Source: Streptomyces sp. DH37 (GTDB lineage: Bacteria; Actinomycetota; Actinomycetes; Streptomycetales; Streptomycetaceae). From it: 64,000 bases of DNA. Positions 26,433 through 34,956 of the stretch are shown here, piece after piece. The notes under the pieces are model-generated. The model was not told the origin of the DNA. It saw only the letters and a list, made by a program, of their open reading frames with translations, and searched no databases. The stretch lies in contig NZ_JARVKV010000013.1 in NCBI RefSeq assembly GCF_029813835.1, positions 46,332-110,331 on the forward strand, written 5' to 3'. Position 1 is the first letter of the stretch; every line of letters starts with the position of its first letter. The position numbers were made by a program, and so were the translations under genes.

Positions 26433-27230
26433 TCATCCGTTGACGAAGGAGTGGCTGCGGCCGATCTCGGCGAACCCACGGCGGACGTACCATTCGCGCG
26501 GCCAGTCGGTCTCGTCTGCGATGAGGAAGACCTGCGGGATCCCGGCAGCGCCAGCCAGTGCCAGGCCGGTGGCGAGCAGGGTGTCGCCGTGGCCCTGCCC
26601 ACGGTGCGGCGTGGCGGTGACCAGGTCCTCCAGTTGGGCCAGCCCGGTGGCCCGGTCGAGGTAGAGGTCGGTCCAAGCCGCGATCTCCCCCTCCGGTGTC
26701 CAGGTGGCGAGGAAAAGCACCTCTTCTGCGCCACGCAGGCGGGCGGCGCGGCGCTCTGTGAGCTGCCGGGCGAGTTCCTCGTCCGGGGCCCAGGCCAGCT
26801 GCTGTCGGAACACCGCCGCCCGCAGTTTGGCCAGTTCGACCGGGTGTGCGGCAGTGTCGGGCAGTGCACAGCCAGTCGTTTCCCGGGCCAGTACCAGTTC
26901 GGTGTCCCGACGGTAGCCGGCTGCCGCCAGCACCGAGGTGGCCTCCTCGCCGAGCGCCTCATCCAGCACAGTGATCCGGTACTGCTGGCGCGGCCCAAGG
27001 CCTTGCGCGGCCAGCTCAGGCAGCGCCGCCGGATCAGCGTCCGGTGCGTCGACGATCAGTTGGTTGTGTTCTTGAGAAAGGAAGAAGTGCGGGTCACGGA
27101 CAGCGAAGGCGCCGGGCAGCTCGACAGTCTCGACGGCTTGGCGCCGGGCGAAGGCGGCGCGGAAGGCTGTCACGCGTTCAAGGAGATCCGACACTTCGTC
27201 ATGATCGACCACTGCTACTGCCGTGGGCAA
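26433..27230 (-). CDS. GNAT family N-acetyltransferase
   Basis: A 265-residue protein with a C-terminal GNAT domain: LEDLVTATPHRGQGHGDTLL (acetyl-CoA loop, RGQGHG in place of RGxGxG/A), VFLIADETDWPREWYVRRGF (the last beta strand and helix). The N-terminal ~110 residues (LSQEHNQLIVD) form a diverged GNAT-like half, giving a two-lobe architecture common in actinobacteria. The substrate is unknown. It stands alone between mobile debris and a lipoprotein gene. Confidence 0.85.
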   Translation of the reverse strand: MPTAVAVVDHDEVSDLLERVTAFRAAFARRQAVETVELPGAFAVRDPHFFLSQEHNQLIVDAPDADPAALPELAAQGLGPRQQYRITVLDEALGEEATSVLAAAGYRRDTELVLARETTGCALPDTAAHPVELAKLRAAVFRQQLAWAPDEELARQLTERRAARLRGAEEVLFLATWTPEGEIAAWTDLYLDRATGLAQLEDLVTATPHRGQGHGDTLLATGLALAGAAGIPQVFLIADETDWPREWYVRRGFAEIGRSHSFVNG

Positions 27231-27414
27231 CAGCTTTCTTTTACTGCTGGGCTCTCTTGGTCAGGGAAAGCTCGGTCGCGCTGGCCGGGCAGCGGGCCAA
27301 GGCCGACAAGGCCGAGCGGCTCGCCCGGAGGGAGGAGGTGGTCGAGACCGCTCGGGCGGCCCAGGCCTGTAAGGCGGCTGCCGAAGCCGGGCGGGGCGGG
27401 ACACGAGCCGCTTC

Positions 27415-27834
27415 TCAGAGGCGGTCGTTCAGACAGTCCTGGAGGTGTTCGATCAGGTCGTCGGCCGCACCGAGGTCCTCGCTCTTATCGGTGACCAGGG
27501 TGTGCCCACCGTGCTCCAGCCGGTACTCGAAGCGGTCCCGGGCCCTGTCGGAGACGACGCGGTCGGGGAGCTCATCGAAGTCCACCTCGTCCAGAAGGGA
27601 GTCGAGGGTGCCCCGCTCGGCGTCGGACAGTGCCCGGGCCGAGCGGGTGCCCTTGCGGCTGGTGATGCGGACCTCGCCGTCGGAGGCGACGTCGATGCCG
27701 CGCTGGACTCCGGCGATACCGCCGCTGACGGTGAGGCTCACCCTGTCGGACGAGCCGAGCGGGTCGAGGCCGCACCCGGCGAGTGCCAGGACCGCGATGG
27801 GGAGGGCGAGGACCCGCCATGAGCCTGTCCTCAC
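27415..27834 (-). CDS. Lipoprotein, possibly emfourin-like protease inhibitor
   Basis: A 139-residue lipoprotein: signal peptide VLALPIAVLALAGC with a lipobox LAGC. The mature part starts with VSLTVSGGIAGVQRGIDVAS, followed by DAERGTLDSLLDEVDFDELP, FEYRLEHGGHTLV and DDLIEHLQDCL. That order of a beta strand with SGG-AG, a helix, and a final helix resembles emfourin-type inhibitors of M4 metalloproteases. This family link is a moderate guess. The GTG at 27834 is preferred because GGGAGGGA lies five bases upstream; a longer frame starts nine codons earlier. Confidence 0.65.
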   Translation of the reverse strand: MRTGSWRVLALPIAVLALAGCGLDPLGSSDRVSLTVSGGIAGVQRGIDVASDGEVRITSRKGTRSARALSDAERGTLDSLLDEVDFDELPDRVVSDRARDRFEYRLEHGGHTLVTDKSEDLGAADDLIEHLQDCLNDRL

Positions 27835-27896
27835 GCTTCCCTCCCCATCGGCCGGTCGCACACAGCTTACTGACGGATCAACAACGGGTCATGCGG

Positions 27897-27925
27897 TGGA
27901 CCATCCCCGCCTGCGCGGGGCCGAC
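27897..27925 (-). CRISPR. Orphan type I-E-like CRISPR repeat (single copy)
   Basis: Read on the minus strand this 29-base unit begins GTCGGCCCCGCGCAGG and ends CGGGGATGGTCCA. The CCCCGC/GCGGGG stem with a four-base loop matches the form of type I-E repeats in Streptomyces. No second copy is found nearby and there are no cas genes in the window. It lies exactly where the IS5-type transposase fragment at 27926-28346 loses homology. Confidence 0.5.
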
Positions 27926-28346
27926 ACACGTTCACGCCGTGGCGGCGGTGCTTGTGGGAGAAGTCGGCCCGGCTGTCGCCGACCCGGTCGCACTCGGCGA
28001 GCGTTCCGTCGAGCAGGACATGGTCGGGATCGGTCTCTCGCAGGACCCGCAGCAGCCCTGGTGCCCGGCGGGCGAGGTGGCCGACGACGGCGGTGACGTA
28101 GGCGTGGGCGGTGCCGACGGATATGCCGAAGCCGGCGGCGATCTGCGTGAGCGGGTCGTGTCGGCGGAGGTAGATCAGGGCGACGAGAGCACGCTGGTGC
28201 GGCGGGAGCTTGCAGCGGCGGTCACCCTCACGGGTGACGATGAGCATGGTTACCCACTCGAGCAGCGCGTGAGGCAGGTCGAGTGAGGCAGGATAGGGAA
28301 CCAACAGGGCTCTTGGACCGGCAGGTTGAGACGTCGAACACCTCAC
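27926..28346 (-). pseudogene. IS5-family transposase, N-terminal two thirds
   Basis: [75 protein letters not shown] (first catalytic Asp), [10 protein letters not shown], after which homology stops at the CRISPR-like repeat. Related copies lie at 32305-33065 and 62985-63626. The rest of the DDE domain is absent. Confidence 0.8.
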
Positions 28347-28463
28347 CCAACGGCACGGGAGCCTTGTGCGTTGCGGCCGGCCCGCTCGTCACCCACACGG
28401 GGCCCAGACTGAAAGAGCTCAGTGACTACTTGGGGCTTCGAGATGCCGAGGTGGTTCCCCAGT

Positions 28464-29966
28464 TCACGGAGACAGGACTGGAAAGTTGACCTTGGCCCAA
28501 AGAGCACGGATAGAGGCGGTCCTGCCGTCGACGGGATTGTCGTCGGTGCTCCATATCTTGGCCTGGGTGGTGGAGTTGTTGACCGATGGCCAGCCCGGGT
28601 TCCCGGTGGCAGCGAAATCAGCCCACGCGCGCACCATGCGGCGTGCCAGTCCATGGTCTGCGGATGTGGGTGCGCCGCCGATGAGGAAGGCCAGGCAGTC
28701 GGTGTCGATGTTGCCGAAGGCGAAGGGGATATCCGCACAGTGCCAGGCCCGCACGACCCCGTTCGGGCCGGTGCGCCGACGATCGAAGCGCGACAGGAAC
28801 GCCCGGCCGCCGGCTTGGGCGTGAAGCTCGGCGAGTCGGTTGCTGTACTCACCGAACAGTAGATCCCCGAAGACGGCGAGGTAGATGTCGAGCACTGGGG
28901 CGTGGGGCATCGCAGCGCGATAGCCGGCCACCAGGCCGTCAGGGAGGCTGAAGTCTTCGGCGAAAAGTGCCAGCTGTTCATCGGTGGTGATCTTCGCGCT
29001 GCTGCCGACGGCGTCGAGCAGCCAGTATTCCTCCGTGGTGTGGCAGACCAACAGGTCCACTCCCCGGGTCGCACCGGCGGCCATCCCCGTGAGGGGGTCG
29101 GTGGACAGGACGTCGCCGTCGAGGACGGGAGCGTAGAGCGAGGGGTCGTAGTGGCGGGATCCGGAGGCGGGATCCCGCCGGTAGTCGTCAACCACCTGGT
29201 CGGATGCGGTGACCAGGGACTGCGAAGTCGCAGATGTCAGGCCCTCGGGTGTGGCGGGGCAGCCCGCCGCGGCAGCGATCTCGCGGGTGGTTGCCGCAGC
29301 GATTTCGCGCGTGTAGCAGGGACTGGCGGCGCTGTGGGCAATCGCGCGGTGGAACAAGCCGCGGGCGCGGTCCATCACCATCAGGCAGGCGACCGAAGCG
29401 GCCCCGGAGGACTGGCCGGCGACCGTGACGTTGCCAGGATCGCCACCGAAGGCGGCGATGTTCTCACGGACCCAGCGCAGAGCTGCAACTTGGTCGAGCA
29501 GGCCCCTGTTGTCCGGGTAGGCGGTTGCTTCGGCGGCGGGGATGTGGCCGAAGCCTTCAAAACCGAGCCGGTAGTTGAGGGTGACCACGACCAGACCGGC
29601 GCGGGCCAGCGCGGTGCCGTCGAAGTCGGGCTGAGCTGAGGAACCGAAGGTGTAAGCACCGCCATGGATCCAGACCAGGACGGGCAGAAGGCCGCCCTCG
29701 GGGGCCGGGGTCCATATGTTGAGGGTGAGGATGTCCTCGTCGTCGGGCGACCACACCGGTGCGCCGGGCAACTGCGCCGACTGCGGGGCGACCGGTCCGA
29801 AGGCCGTGCAGTCCCGCACTTCGGTCCACGCCGGTGCCGGGAACGGTTCCCGGAACCGGTTGGCGCCGAACGGCGGGGCGGCATAGGGGACACCAAGGAC
29901 GGCGACGACTTCGGCAGAGGCCCGAAAACCTTGGACTTGACCGTTCTTCGTCTTGAAGGTGCCCAT
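28464..29966 (-). CDS. Type B carboxylesterase
   Basis: A 500-residue alpha/beta hydrolase of the carboxylesterase/para-nitrobenzyl esterase family: VLGVPYAAPP, oxyanion hole WIHGGAYTFGS (~residues 99-109), DNRGLLDQVAALRWVRENIA, nucleophile motif GQSSGA (Ser ~186; the family usually has GESAG, so Glu is replaced by Gln), and catalytic His in WHCADIPFAFG. Start ATG 29966 (MGTFKTKNG) fits the family; an upstream in-frame ATG adds six residues. There is no signal peptide, so it is cytoplasmic. It is transcribed away from a GNAT gene and is probably monocistronic. Confidence 0.9.
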   Translation of the reverse strand: MGTFKTKNGQVQGFRASAEVVAVLGVPYAAPPFGANRFREPFPAPAWTEVRDCTAFGPVAPQSAQLPGAPVWSPDDEDILTLNIWTPAPEGGLLPVLVWIHGGAYTFGSSAQPDFDGTALARAGLVVVTLNYRLGFEGFGHIPAAEATAYPDNRGLLDQVAALRWVRENIAAFGGDPGNVTVAGQSSGAASVACLMVMDRARGLFHRAIAHSAASPCYTREIAAATTREIAAAAGCPATPEGLTSATSQSLVTASDQVVDDYRRDPASGSRHYDPSLYAPVLDGDVLSTDPLTGMAAGATRGVDLLVCHTTEEYWLLDAVGSSAKITTDEQLALFAEDFSLPDGLVAGYRAAMPHAPVLDIYLAVFGDLLFGEYSNRLAELHAQAGGRAFLSRFDRRRTGPNGVVRAWHCADIPFAFGNIDTDCLAFLIGGAPTSADHGLARRMVRAWADFAATGNPGWPSVNNSTTQAKIWSTDDNPVDGRTASIRALWAKVNFPVLSP

Positions 29967-30228
29967 GGGAAGACTGCCTCTCATTACGCGCCAGATTGCC
30001 GGGAGGAGGAGACTTCAGCTTTGCATCGCGTGGCACCCCAGGACCAACACCAAGATCATTAAGACTGACGCACCAGTGATGTCAATCCCCCGCTGCTACC
30101 AGTCCGCGCCTGTCGGCAAACGAACCTTTGCCGACAAGATCCTGCGGCTGATCGGGGCAGCTACGTCACGTGACTGAAAGGCATTGAGCAAGCGCTCCCC
30201 GAGTCGAGGAGATCCGGGATCATGAAGC

Positions 30229-31095
30229 ATGCTCCCGGATAACTGGCACCTCACCCAAAACGTTGACGACTTCCTCGCCCGGGCCGGGGACTTCCTGCGC
30301 TCGCGCCCCGCCCTACACAACACGCCGCTGACGGACATCGAGAAACTGCGGATACGCAGGCCGGACGCACACGGCCCCGTCACCGCCGTCTTCGGCCGAC
30401 TGGAGGCCGGAGGCGAGGTCCACGCGGTCTTCTATCTCACTTCGCGCGGCCGCCTGGGCCTCACTCCCCTCCCTGTCGAGCAGACCGACGCCCTCGCCGC
30501 CCATCTGGCTGTCCTCGGCCACTCGCCCGCCAACGTCATCGCGGACCACGACACCGCCACCGCATTCGCCGACTCCTGGCAGCGGCACACGGGCGCGGCG
30601 CCAGCACTCTTCTGGCGGACGCATCTCTACCGTCTCGGCACACTCACCCCGCCGCAGCCGCACCCGGAGGGCCGGGGCCGTCTCACGGACGGGACAGACC
30701 GCGAACACGTCGTGCGCTGGTGCCGTGAGTTCTGCGTCGACATCGGGGAGCAGTCCTCCATCGACTTGATCGACGCTGGCTCCTGGGACGACTCACGCTT
30801 CGGTGACCGGCATTTCACCTTCTGGGAGGCCCCGGACGGCACCCCCGTCTCGATGGCAGCCGCGACCTCGGTCATTGGCGGCATGGTCCGGATCGACCCC
30901 ATCTACACCCCGGCCCACCTCCGGGGCCGCGGCTACGCGGGCGCCGTGACGGTCGAGGCGAGCCGGGCAGCGCTGGCCGCGGGCGCGGCGGACGTCGTCC
31001 TGTTCACGGACCCGGACAACCCCACCAGCAACGCCCTCTACCAGCGCATTGGGTATGTCCATGTCGCCGACTTCGCCGGGTACAAGTTCTCCTGA
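30229..31095 (+). CDS. GNAT family N-acetyltransferase
   Basis: A 288-residue protein. Residues ~1-150 form an N-terminal domain typical of two-domain actinobacterial GNATs (IEKLRIRRPDAHGPVTAVFG). The catalytic C-terminal half has VRIDPIYTPAHLRGRGYAGA (acetyl-CoA loop RGRGYA) and LFTDPDNPTSNALYQRIGY. The ATG at 30229 is supported by length and domain start. The substrate is unknown. It diverges from the carboxylesterase across ~260 bases. Confidence 0.9.
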   Translation: MLPDNWHLTQNVDDFLARAGDFLRSRPALHNTPLTDIEKLRIRRPDAHGPVTAVFGRLEAGGEVHAVFYLTSRGRLGLTPLPVEQTDALAAHLAVLGHSPANVIADHDTATAFADSWQRHTGAAPALFWRTHLYRLGTLTPPQPHPEGRGRLTDGTDREHVVRWCREFCVDIGEQSSIDLIDAGSWDDSRFGDRHFTFWEAPDGTPVSMAAATSVIGGMVRIDPIYTPAHLRGRGYAGAVTVEASRAALAAGAADVVLFTDPDNPTSNALYQRIGYVHVADFAGYKFS

Positions 31096-31223
31096 AGCGC
31101 ACCACAAGCCGGGTGAGGGCGTGATCGGCGCAAACGCACCTGTCACGTACCGGCTGTGACCGCCGCGAAGCGGCTGACGAAAGCGGTGGCGGGCACTCTG
31201 ATCAGCCTTCGGGTCGGTGACGC

Positions 31224-31715
31224 TCAGTCCTGCTCGCCGTCGTCGTCCTCGTCATCGGTGTGCGGGTTACGCAGCTGCCGCAGGCCCGGCGCGGCCGGCC
31301 GGGTGAAGGCGTAGCGGCCGAGGAAGTTGATGTGGTCGTACTGGAGCGGGGAGAGCCGGGCGAGCAGTTCGTCGGTGACGGGGAAGCATCAGCGGCCAGC
31401 TGCTTGACGGCGGCGTCGATGTAAAGGCTGTTGAACAGGACCACGGAGTTGAGGGCCAGTCCGAGGGCGCCGAGCTGGTCCTCCATGCCCTCGCGGTAAT
31501 GCTGGTGCAGTTCGCCGCGCTGTCCGAAGAAGATCTTCCGGGCGAGGCGGTGGCGAGCCTCGGTGACGTTGAGCTGGGCGCCGATCATGCGACGGTATCC
31601 CTCGTCGGAGACGAACTGGAGAAGGTGCAGGGTCTTGAAGATCCGTCCGTAGTGGGCGAACGCATCGCCCAGTCCGGTCGGTTTGCCGTCGCGGGAGAGC
31701 ATGCGGATCAGGTCG
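31224..31715 (-). pseudogene. Tn3-family transposase, C-terminal fragment
   Basis: IRMLSRDGKPTGLGDAFAHY, GRIFKTLHLLQFVSDEGYRR, REGMEDQLGALGLALNSVVL, then a frameshift near 31388 and LSPLQYDHINFLGRYAFTRP to a stop at 31224. This is the conserved end of Tn3 transposases, and the first ~800 residues are missing. It is fused upstream to an IS5-type piece. Confidence 0.85.
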
Positions 31716-32212
31716 TGGGTGCGGCCCGGCATCGCGCGGGAAAACCACAACGGTGTGCCGTCCGGGCGGGCGATGACGTGCACGTTCATCCCATGCCGGC
31801 GGTGTTTCATCGAGTAGTACGGCTCGTCCGCGCGGATCCGGTCGATGGGGATCAGGGAGCCGTCGACGATGACGTGGTCGCCCTCACCGAGACCGGTAAG
31901 GGCTTCATGAAGGCCGGGCGCTCAGGAAGCCAGAACCTCCAAGACCTCGTTCACGTGCCGCCAGGCAGTGGCCTGCGATATCCCGAAACTGGCTCCGAGT
32001 TGCGAGAACGTCTCGTTCTTGCGTAGATGGACCAGCGTAAGCAGCGCTTGGTCAAAGCAGCCGAGTTTGCGCCAGCGGATGTTGCGAGTTTGGCGGTGCT
32101 CGTACAGCGGCCAGGCAACATGTTCGACGAGCTCATGCGGGACATCGAGCGTGGCAGGATACGGAACCAACAGGGCCCCTTCGGTCGCTGGTGTGCTGAG
32201 TGGAATCACCAC
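31716..32212 (-). pseudogene. IS5-family transposase, N-terminal part
   Basis: LVPYPATLDVPHELVEHVAW, DQALLTLVHLRKNETFSQLG, ASFGISQATAWRHVNEVLEV, a frameshift near 31920, then IPIDRIRADEPYYS, KHRRHGMNVHV, FSRAMPGRTHDL. Homology ends where the Tn3 fragment starts. It is a different subgroup from the 32.3-33.1 kb copy. Confidence 0.75.
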
Positions 32213-32292
32213 GCCAACGACGAGGGGCTCTGCCTCGTCACCACGCCCGCTGACCAGCCCATCTCACCCGCCAGCACAGGATGAAAAGGGTT

Positions 32293-33172
32293 CAGTGAGG
32301 TTCTTCAGCGGTGCTGCTCCAGGGTGAGGACGGCTTGAACGATTGACGTGAGCCGGTTGGGGCTGCAGCGGGCGTGACGGAAGATCCGCCAGTTCTTCAG
32401 GCGGGCGAAGGCACGCTCGACCGGACTGCGCAGGCGGGCGTGTGCGCGGTTGACGGATTTCTGGTGCACGGTGAGGTCGCGTCCGCAGTGCCGTTTGAAC
32501 GGGGTACAGAAGGCGCCGCCGGCTCCTTCGTACGCCTTGTCCGCCAGGGCCGGGATCCGCAAGCGCTCACACACGGTGACGATGTGGTGGGTACGGGCGG
32601 CGGTGGTGTCCGCCGTGCGGCCCGGTAGCGCCGGTGAGTACCAGATCAGCTCGCCGGCCGGGTCGGTGACGGTCTGGATGTTCACGCCGTGCCGCCGGGC
32701 CTTGCCGGAGTGGTCGCCGTCGCCGTCGCCGGCCCGGTCGCACTCGGCGATGGTGCCGCCCACCAGCACGTACTCCGGCCTGGCCGCCGCAGGGCGCGGG
32801 TAAGGGAGGGAGCCTTCGCCGCCAGCAGCGCGGTCACGCTGTGTACGTAGGCGCGGGCGGTGGCTTCGCTGATCTGGAAGCCTGTGGCGACCTTGGCGAG
32901 AGTGGTGTGCTCGCGCAGATAGACCAGGGCGACCATGGCCCGCTGGGAGGGGCGAAGCTTGCAGCGGCGCTCACCCTCTCGGGTGACGATGAGCATCGTG
33001 ACCCACTTCACCAGTGCGTGCGGCAGGTCCAGTGCGGCAGGATAGGTCACCAACGAGGCCCCCAAATTGCTCGGTTGAGACGTCAGACACCTCGACCAAC
33101 CGCCCGGGGGCCTCGCCCGTCACGGCCCCTGGCCCACCACCCGTTCAGTGGCCACGCTGAAGAACCTCACTG
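32293..33172. mobile_element. IS5-family element, 880 bp, perfect 18-bp ends
   Basis: CAGTGAGGTTCTTCAGCG at 32293-32310 is exactly inverted at 33155-33172. It encloses one transposase reading frame interrupted by a single shift. The right end lies 29 bases from the stop of the last gene of the RiPP/ABC operon, so the insertion is just downstream of that operon. Confidence 0.85.
32305..33065 (-). pseudogene. IS5-family transposase with a frameshift
   Basis: First frame (33065 down to ~32780): LVTYPAALDLPHALVKWVTM, CKLRPSQRAMVALVYLREHT, VATGFQISEATARAYVHSVT. Second frame (from ~32769): LVGGTIAECDRAGDGDGD (catalytic Asp), ALPGRTADTTAARTHHIVT, ADKAYEGAGG, PVERAFARLKNWRIFRHAR. The shift falls between HTH and DDE parts, where the copy at 27.9 kb is in one frame; a mutation is therefore more likely than programmed frameshifting. 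Confidence 0.75.
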
Positions 33173-33201
33173 GGTCCGGCTCCCGAGACAAGGCCCCGTG
33201 C

Positions 33202-34956
33202 TCAGGAGGGGGCGGTGGCGAGGATGCGGTTGAGCGCGCTACCGGGGCGGCTCGTGAGTTCCTCCCAGGTTCCCTCTTCCGTGATGAGGCCCTTCTCGAG
33301 AACGGCGATGCGGTCGGCGCGGCGGATGGTGGCCGGGCGGTGTGCGATGACGATCGTCGTGCGGCCCTCCTCCTGTAGCGCGGTGGCGAGTTCGGCGTCG
33401 CCGGTGTTGTCCAGGTGGGCGGTGGACTCGTCGAGTACGAGGACCCTCGGCCGGACCAGCAATGCGCGGGCCAGAGCGATGCGGGCCCGCTGACCGCCGG
33501 AGAGCGTGGCGCCGCGCTCGCCGACGAGGGTGTCCATCGGGGCTATGCGGTCGACGCCGCACAACCGCGCCGCCTCGGCCAGCGCCTGGTCGTCGGCCTC
33601 GGGTGCGGCGAGCCGCAGGTTCTCGGCGAGGGTGCCGTGGAAGAGGGGCGTGTTCTGTCCCACCAGCACCACCGCACGCCGCAGTTCCGCGTCGCTCACC
33701 TCACGCACGTCCACGGGGTCGCTGCCGGCGGGCAGCAACTGGACCGCGCCGGCGGACGGGTCCCAGAAGCGGGCGAGCAGGTGGGCGCAGGTCGACTTGC
33801 CGGCACCGGAGGCGCCGACCAGGGCAAGTGTCTGGCCCGGAGGGACGGTCAGATCGACGCCGTTGAGCACGAGCCGTCCTCCGTAGTCGAACCTCAGCCG
33901 GTGCAGCCGGACGCCCAGCGGTCCGGGCGGCAGGGGGCGAGGTGTGGCGGGCGGCGGTGCGAGGGCGGGAGCCTTGACGGCCGCGTCGACGCGGGAAGCG
34001 GCGGCGCGCAGTGCCACGGCCTGGCTCAGAGCGCGGGCCGATTCCGCGACGGGGCCGAGGATGGACAAGGACAGGGCCATCGCCGCCGGGGCCCAGGCAC
34101 CGTGCAGCCGTCCGGAGGTCACCGACTGTGCCGCCGCGGCGACCACGCCGAGGAGCGCGGCCACGATGAGGAGGTCGCGGACCGCGGCGGCGACGGCCTC
34201 CCAGGTGGCCTCGGCGCGTTGGGCGTCACCCACCTGCCGCCCTCGCTCCGCGAGCTTGTGGCGGCGCTTGGTCAGAGCACCGAAGGCGAGCAGTTCGCGC
34301 AGCCCGTCGACGGCCTCCACCGTGTCGGCCGACAGCTTCGCCATGGCGGTGCGGGTGCGGCCGCCGCGTGCGGTGCGTGCGCGTGCGTCCGCGAAGGGCG
34401 CCGCGGCGAGCAGGGCCGTGACCGGCAGCACGGCCGCCAGCAGCCACGGCTCGACCGTGGCAAGGACCATGGAGCCGCCGGTGAAGACCGTCCCTGCCGC
34501 GACCAGTTGGGCGGTGGTGTGGGCGTAGAAGAACTCCAGGGCCTCCACGTCGGCCATGGCGGTAGCGGCGAGGTCGCCGCTGCGCCGGCCCGCGACGCGG
34601 GCGGGCGCGCTGCGGGCGAGTCCGTCGAAGACGCGTACCCGCAGTGCGGCCAGCACCCGGTAGGCCAGGTCGTGCGAGAGGTCCATCTCCCGCCAGGTCA
34701 TCAGGGCGCGGACGAGGACCAGGGCGACGAGCGCGGTGACGGTGCCGGCCGAGGGAGCGTGCCCTTCGATGACGGCGGTGCCCACGGTGTGCGCGGCGAG
34801 GGTCAGCAGCGCGACGAGGGATCCCTGTTCAAGGAGCGCGGCGGCGCAGGTGCGAGCTGTCATGGCCCGGTGCGCGGCGAGGGCGGGGAGGAGGGCGCGC
34901 AGTGCGCCTCGGGCGGGTACGTCGGCGGCGGTGGTGGCGGCGGTGGCGGTACTCAT
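33202..34956 (-). CDS. ABC transporter, fused permease-ATPase (exporter half 2)
   Basis: A 584-residue ABC exporter half of the CydC/CydD-like type. The N-terminal ~320 residues carry about six membrane helices (LEQGSLVALLTLAAHTVG, LLAAVLPVTALLAAAPF, LLIVAALLGVVAAAAQS). The ATPase has Walker A GASGAGKST, signature LSGGQRARIALARALL, Walker B VLVLDEST and switch His in VIAHRP. Its start overlaps the stop of the partner exporter gene in an ATGA arrangement. It is the last gene of the RiPP operon, and the pair most likely exports the modified peptide. Confidence 0.93.
   Translation of the reverse strand: MSTATAATTAADVPARGALRALLPALAAHRAMTARTCAAALLEQGSLVALLTLAAHTVGTAVIEGHAPSAGTVTALVALVLVRALMTWREMDLSHDLAYRVLAALRVRVFDGLARSAPARVAGRRSGDLAATAMADVEALEFFYAHTTAQLVAAGTVFTGGSMVLATVEPWLLAAVLPVTALLAAAPFADARARTARGGRTRTAMAKLSADTVEAVDGLRELLAFGALTKRRHKLAERGRQVGDAQRAEATWEAVAAAVRDLLIVAALLGVVAAAAQSVTSGRLHGAWAPAAMALSLSILGPVAESARALSQAVALRAAASRVDAAVKAPALAPPPATPRPLPPGPLGVRLHRLRFDYGGRLVLNGVDLTVPPGQTLALVGASGAGKSTCAHLLARFWDPSAGAVQLLPAGSDPVDVREVSDAELRRAVVLVGQNTPLFHGTLAENLRLAAPEADDQALAEAARLCGVDRIAPMDTLVGERGATLSGGQRARIALARALLVRPRVLVLDESTAHLDNTGDAELATALQEEGRTTIVIAHRPATIRRADRIAVLEKGLITEEGTWEELTSRPGSALNRILATAPS

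Noticed and set aside
27850..27925. A CRISPR array
   Set aside because: Only one repeat unit is present, with no second copy at spacer distance and no cas genes in the window.
32305..33065. Programmed frameshifting in the IS5-type transposase
   Set aside because: A related copy at 27.9 kb is continuous at the same place, the copy near 63.2 kb shifts in the other direction, and no slippery run is seen. Independent mutations are simpler.
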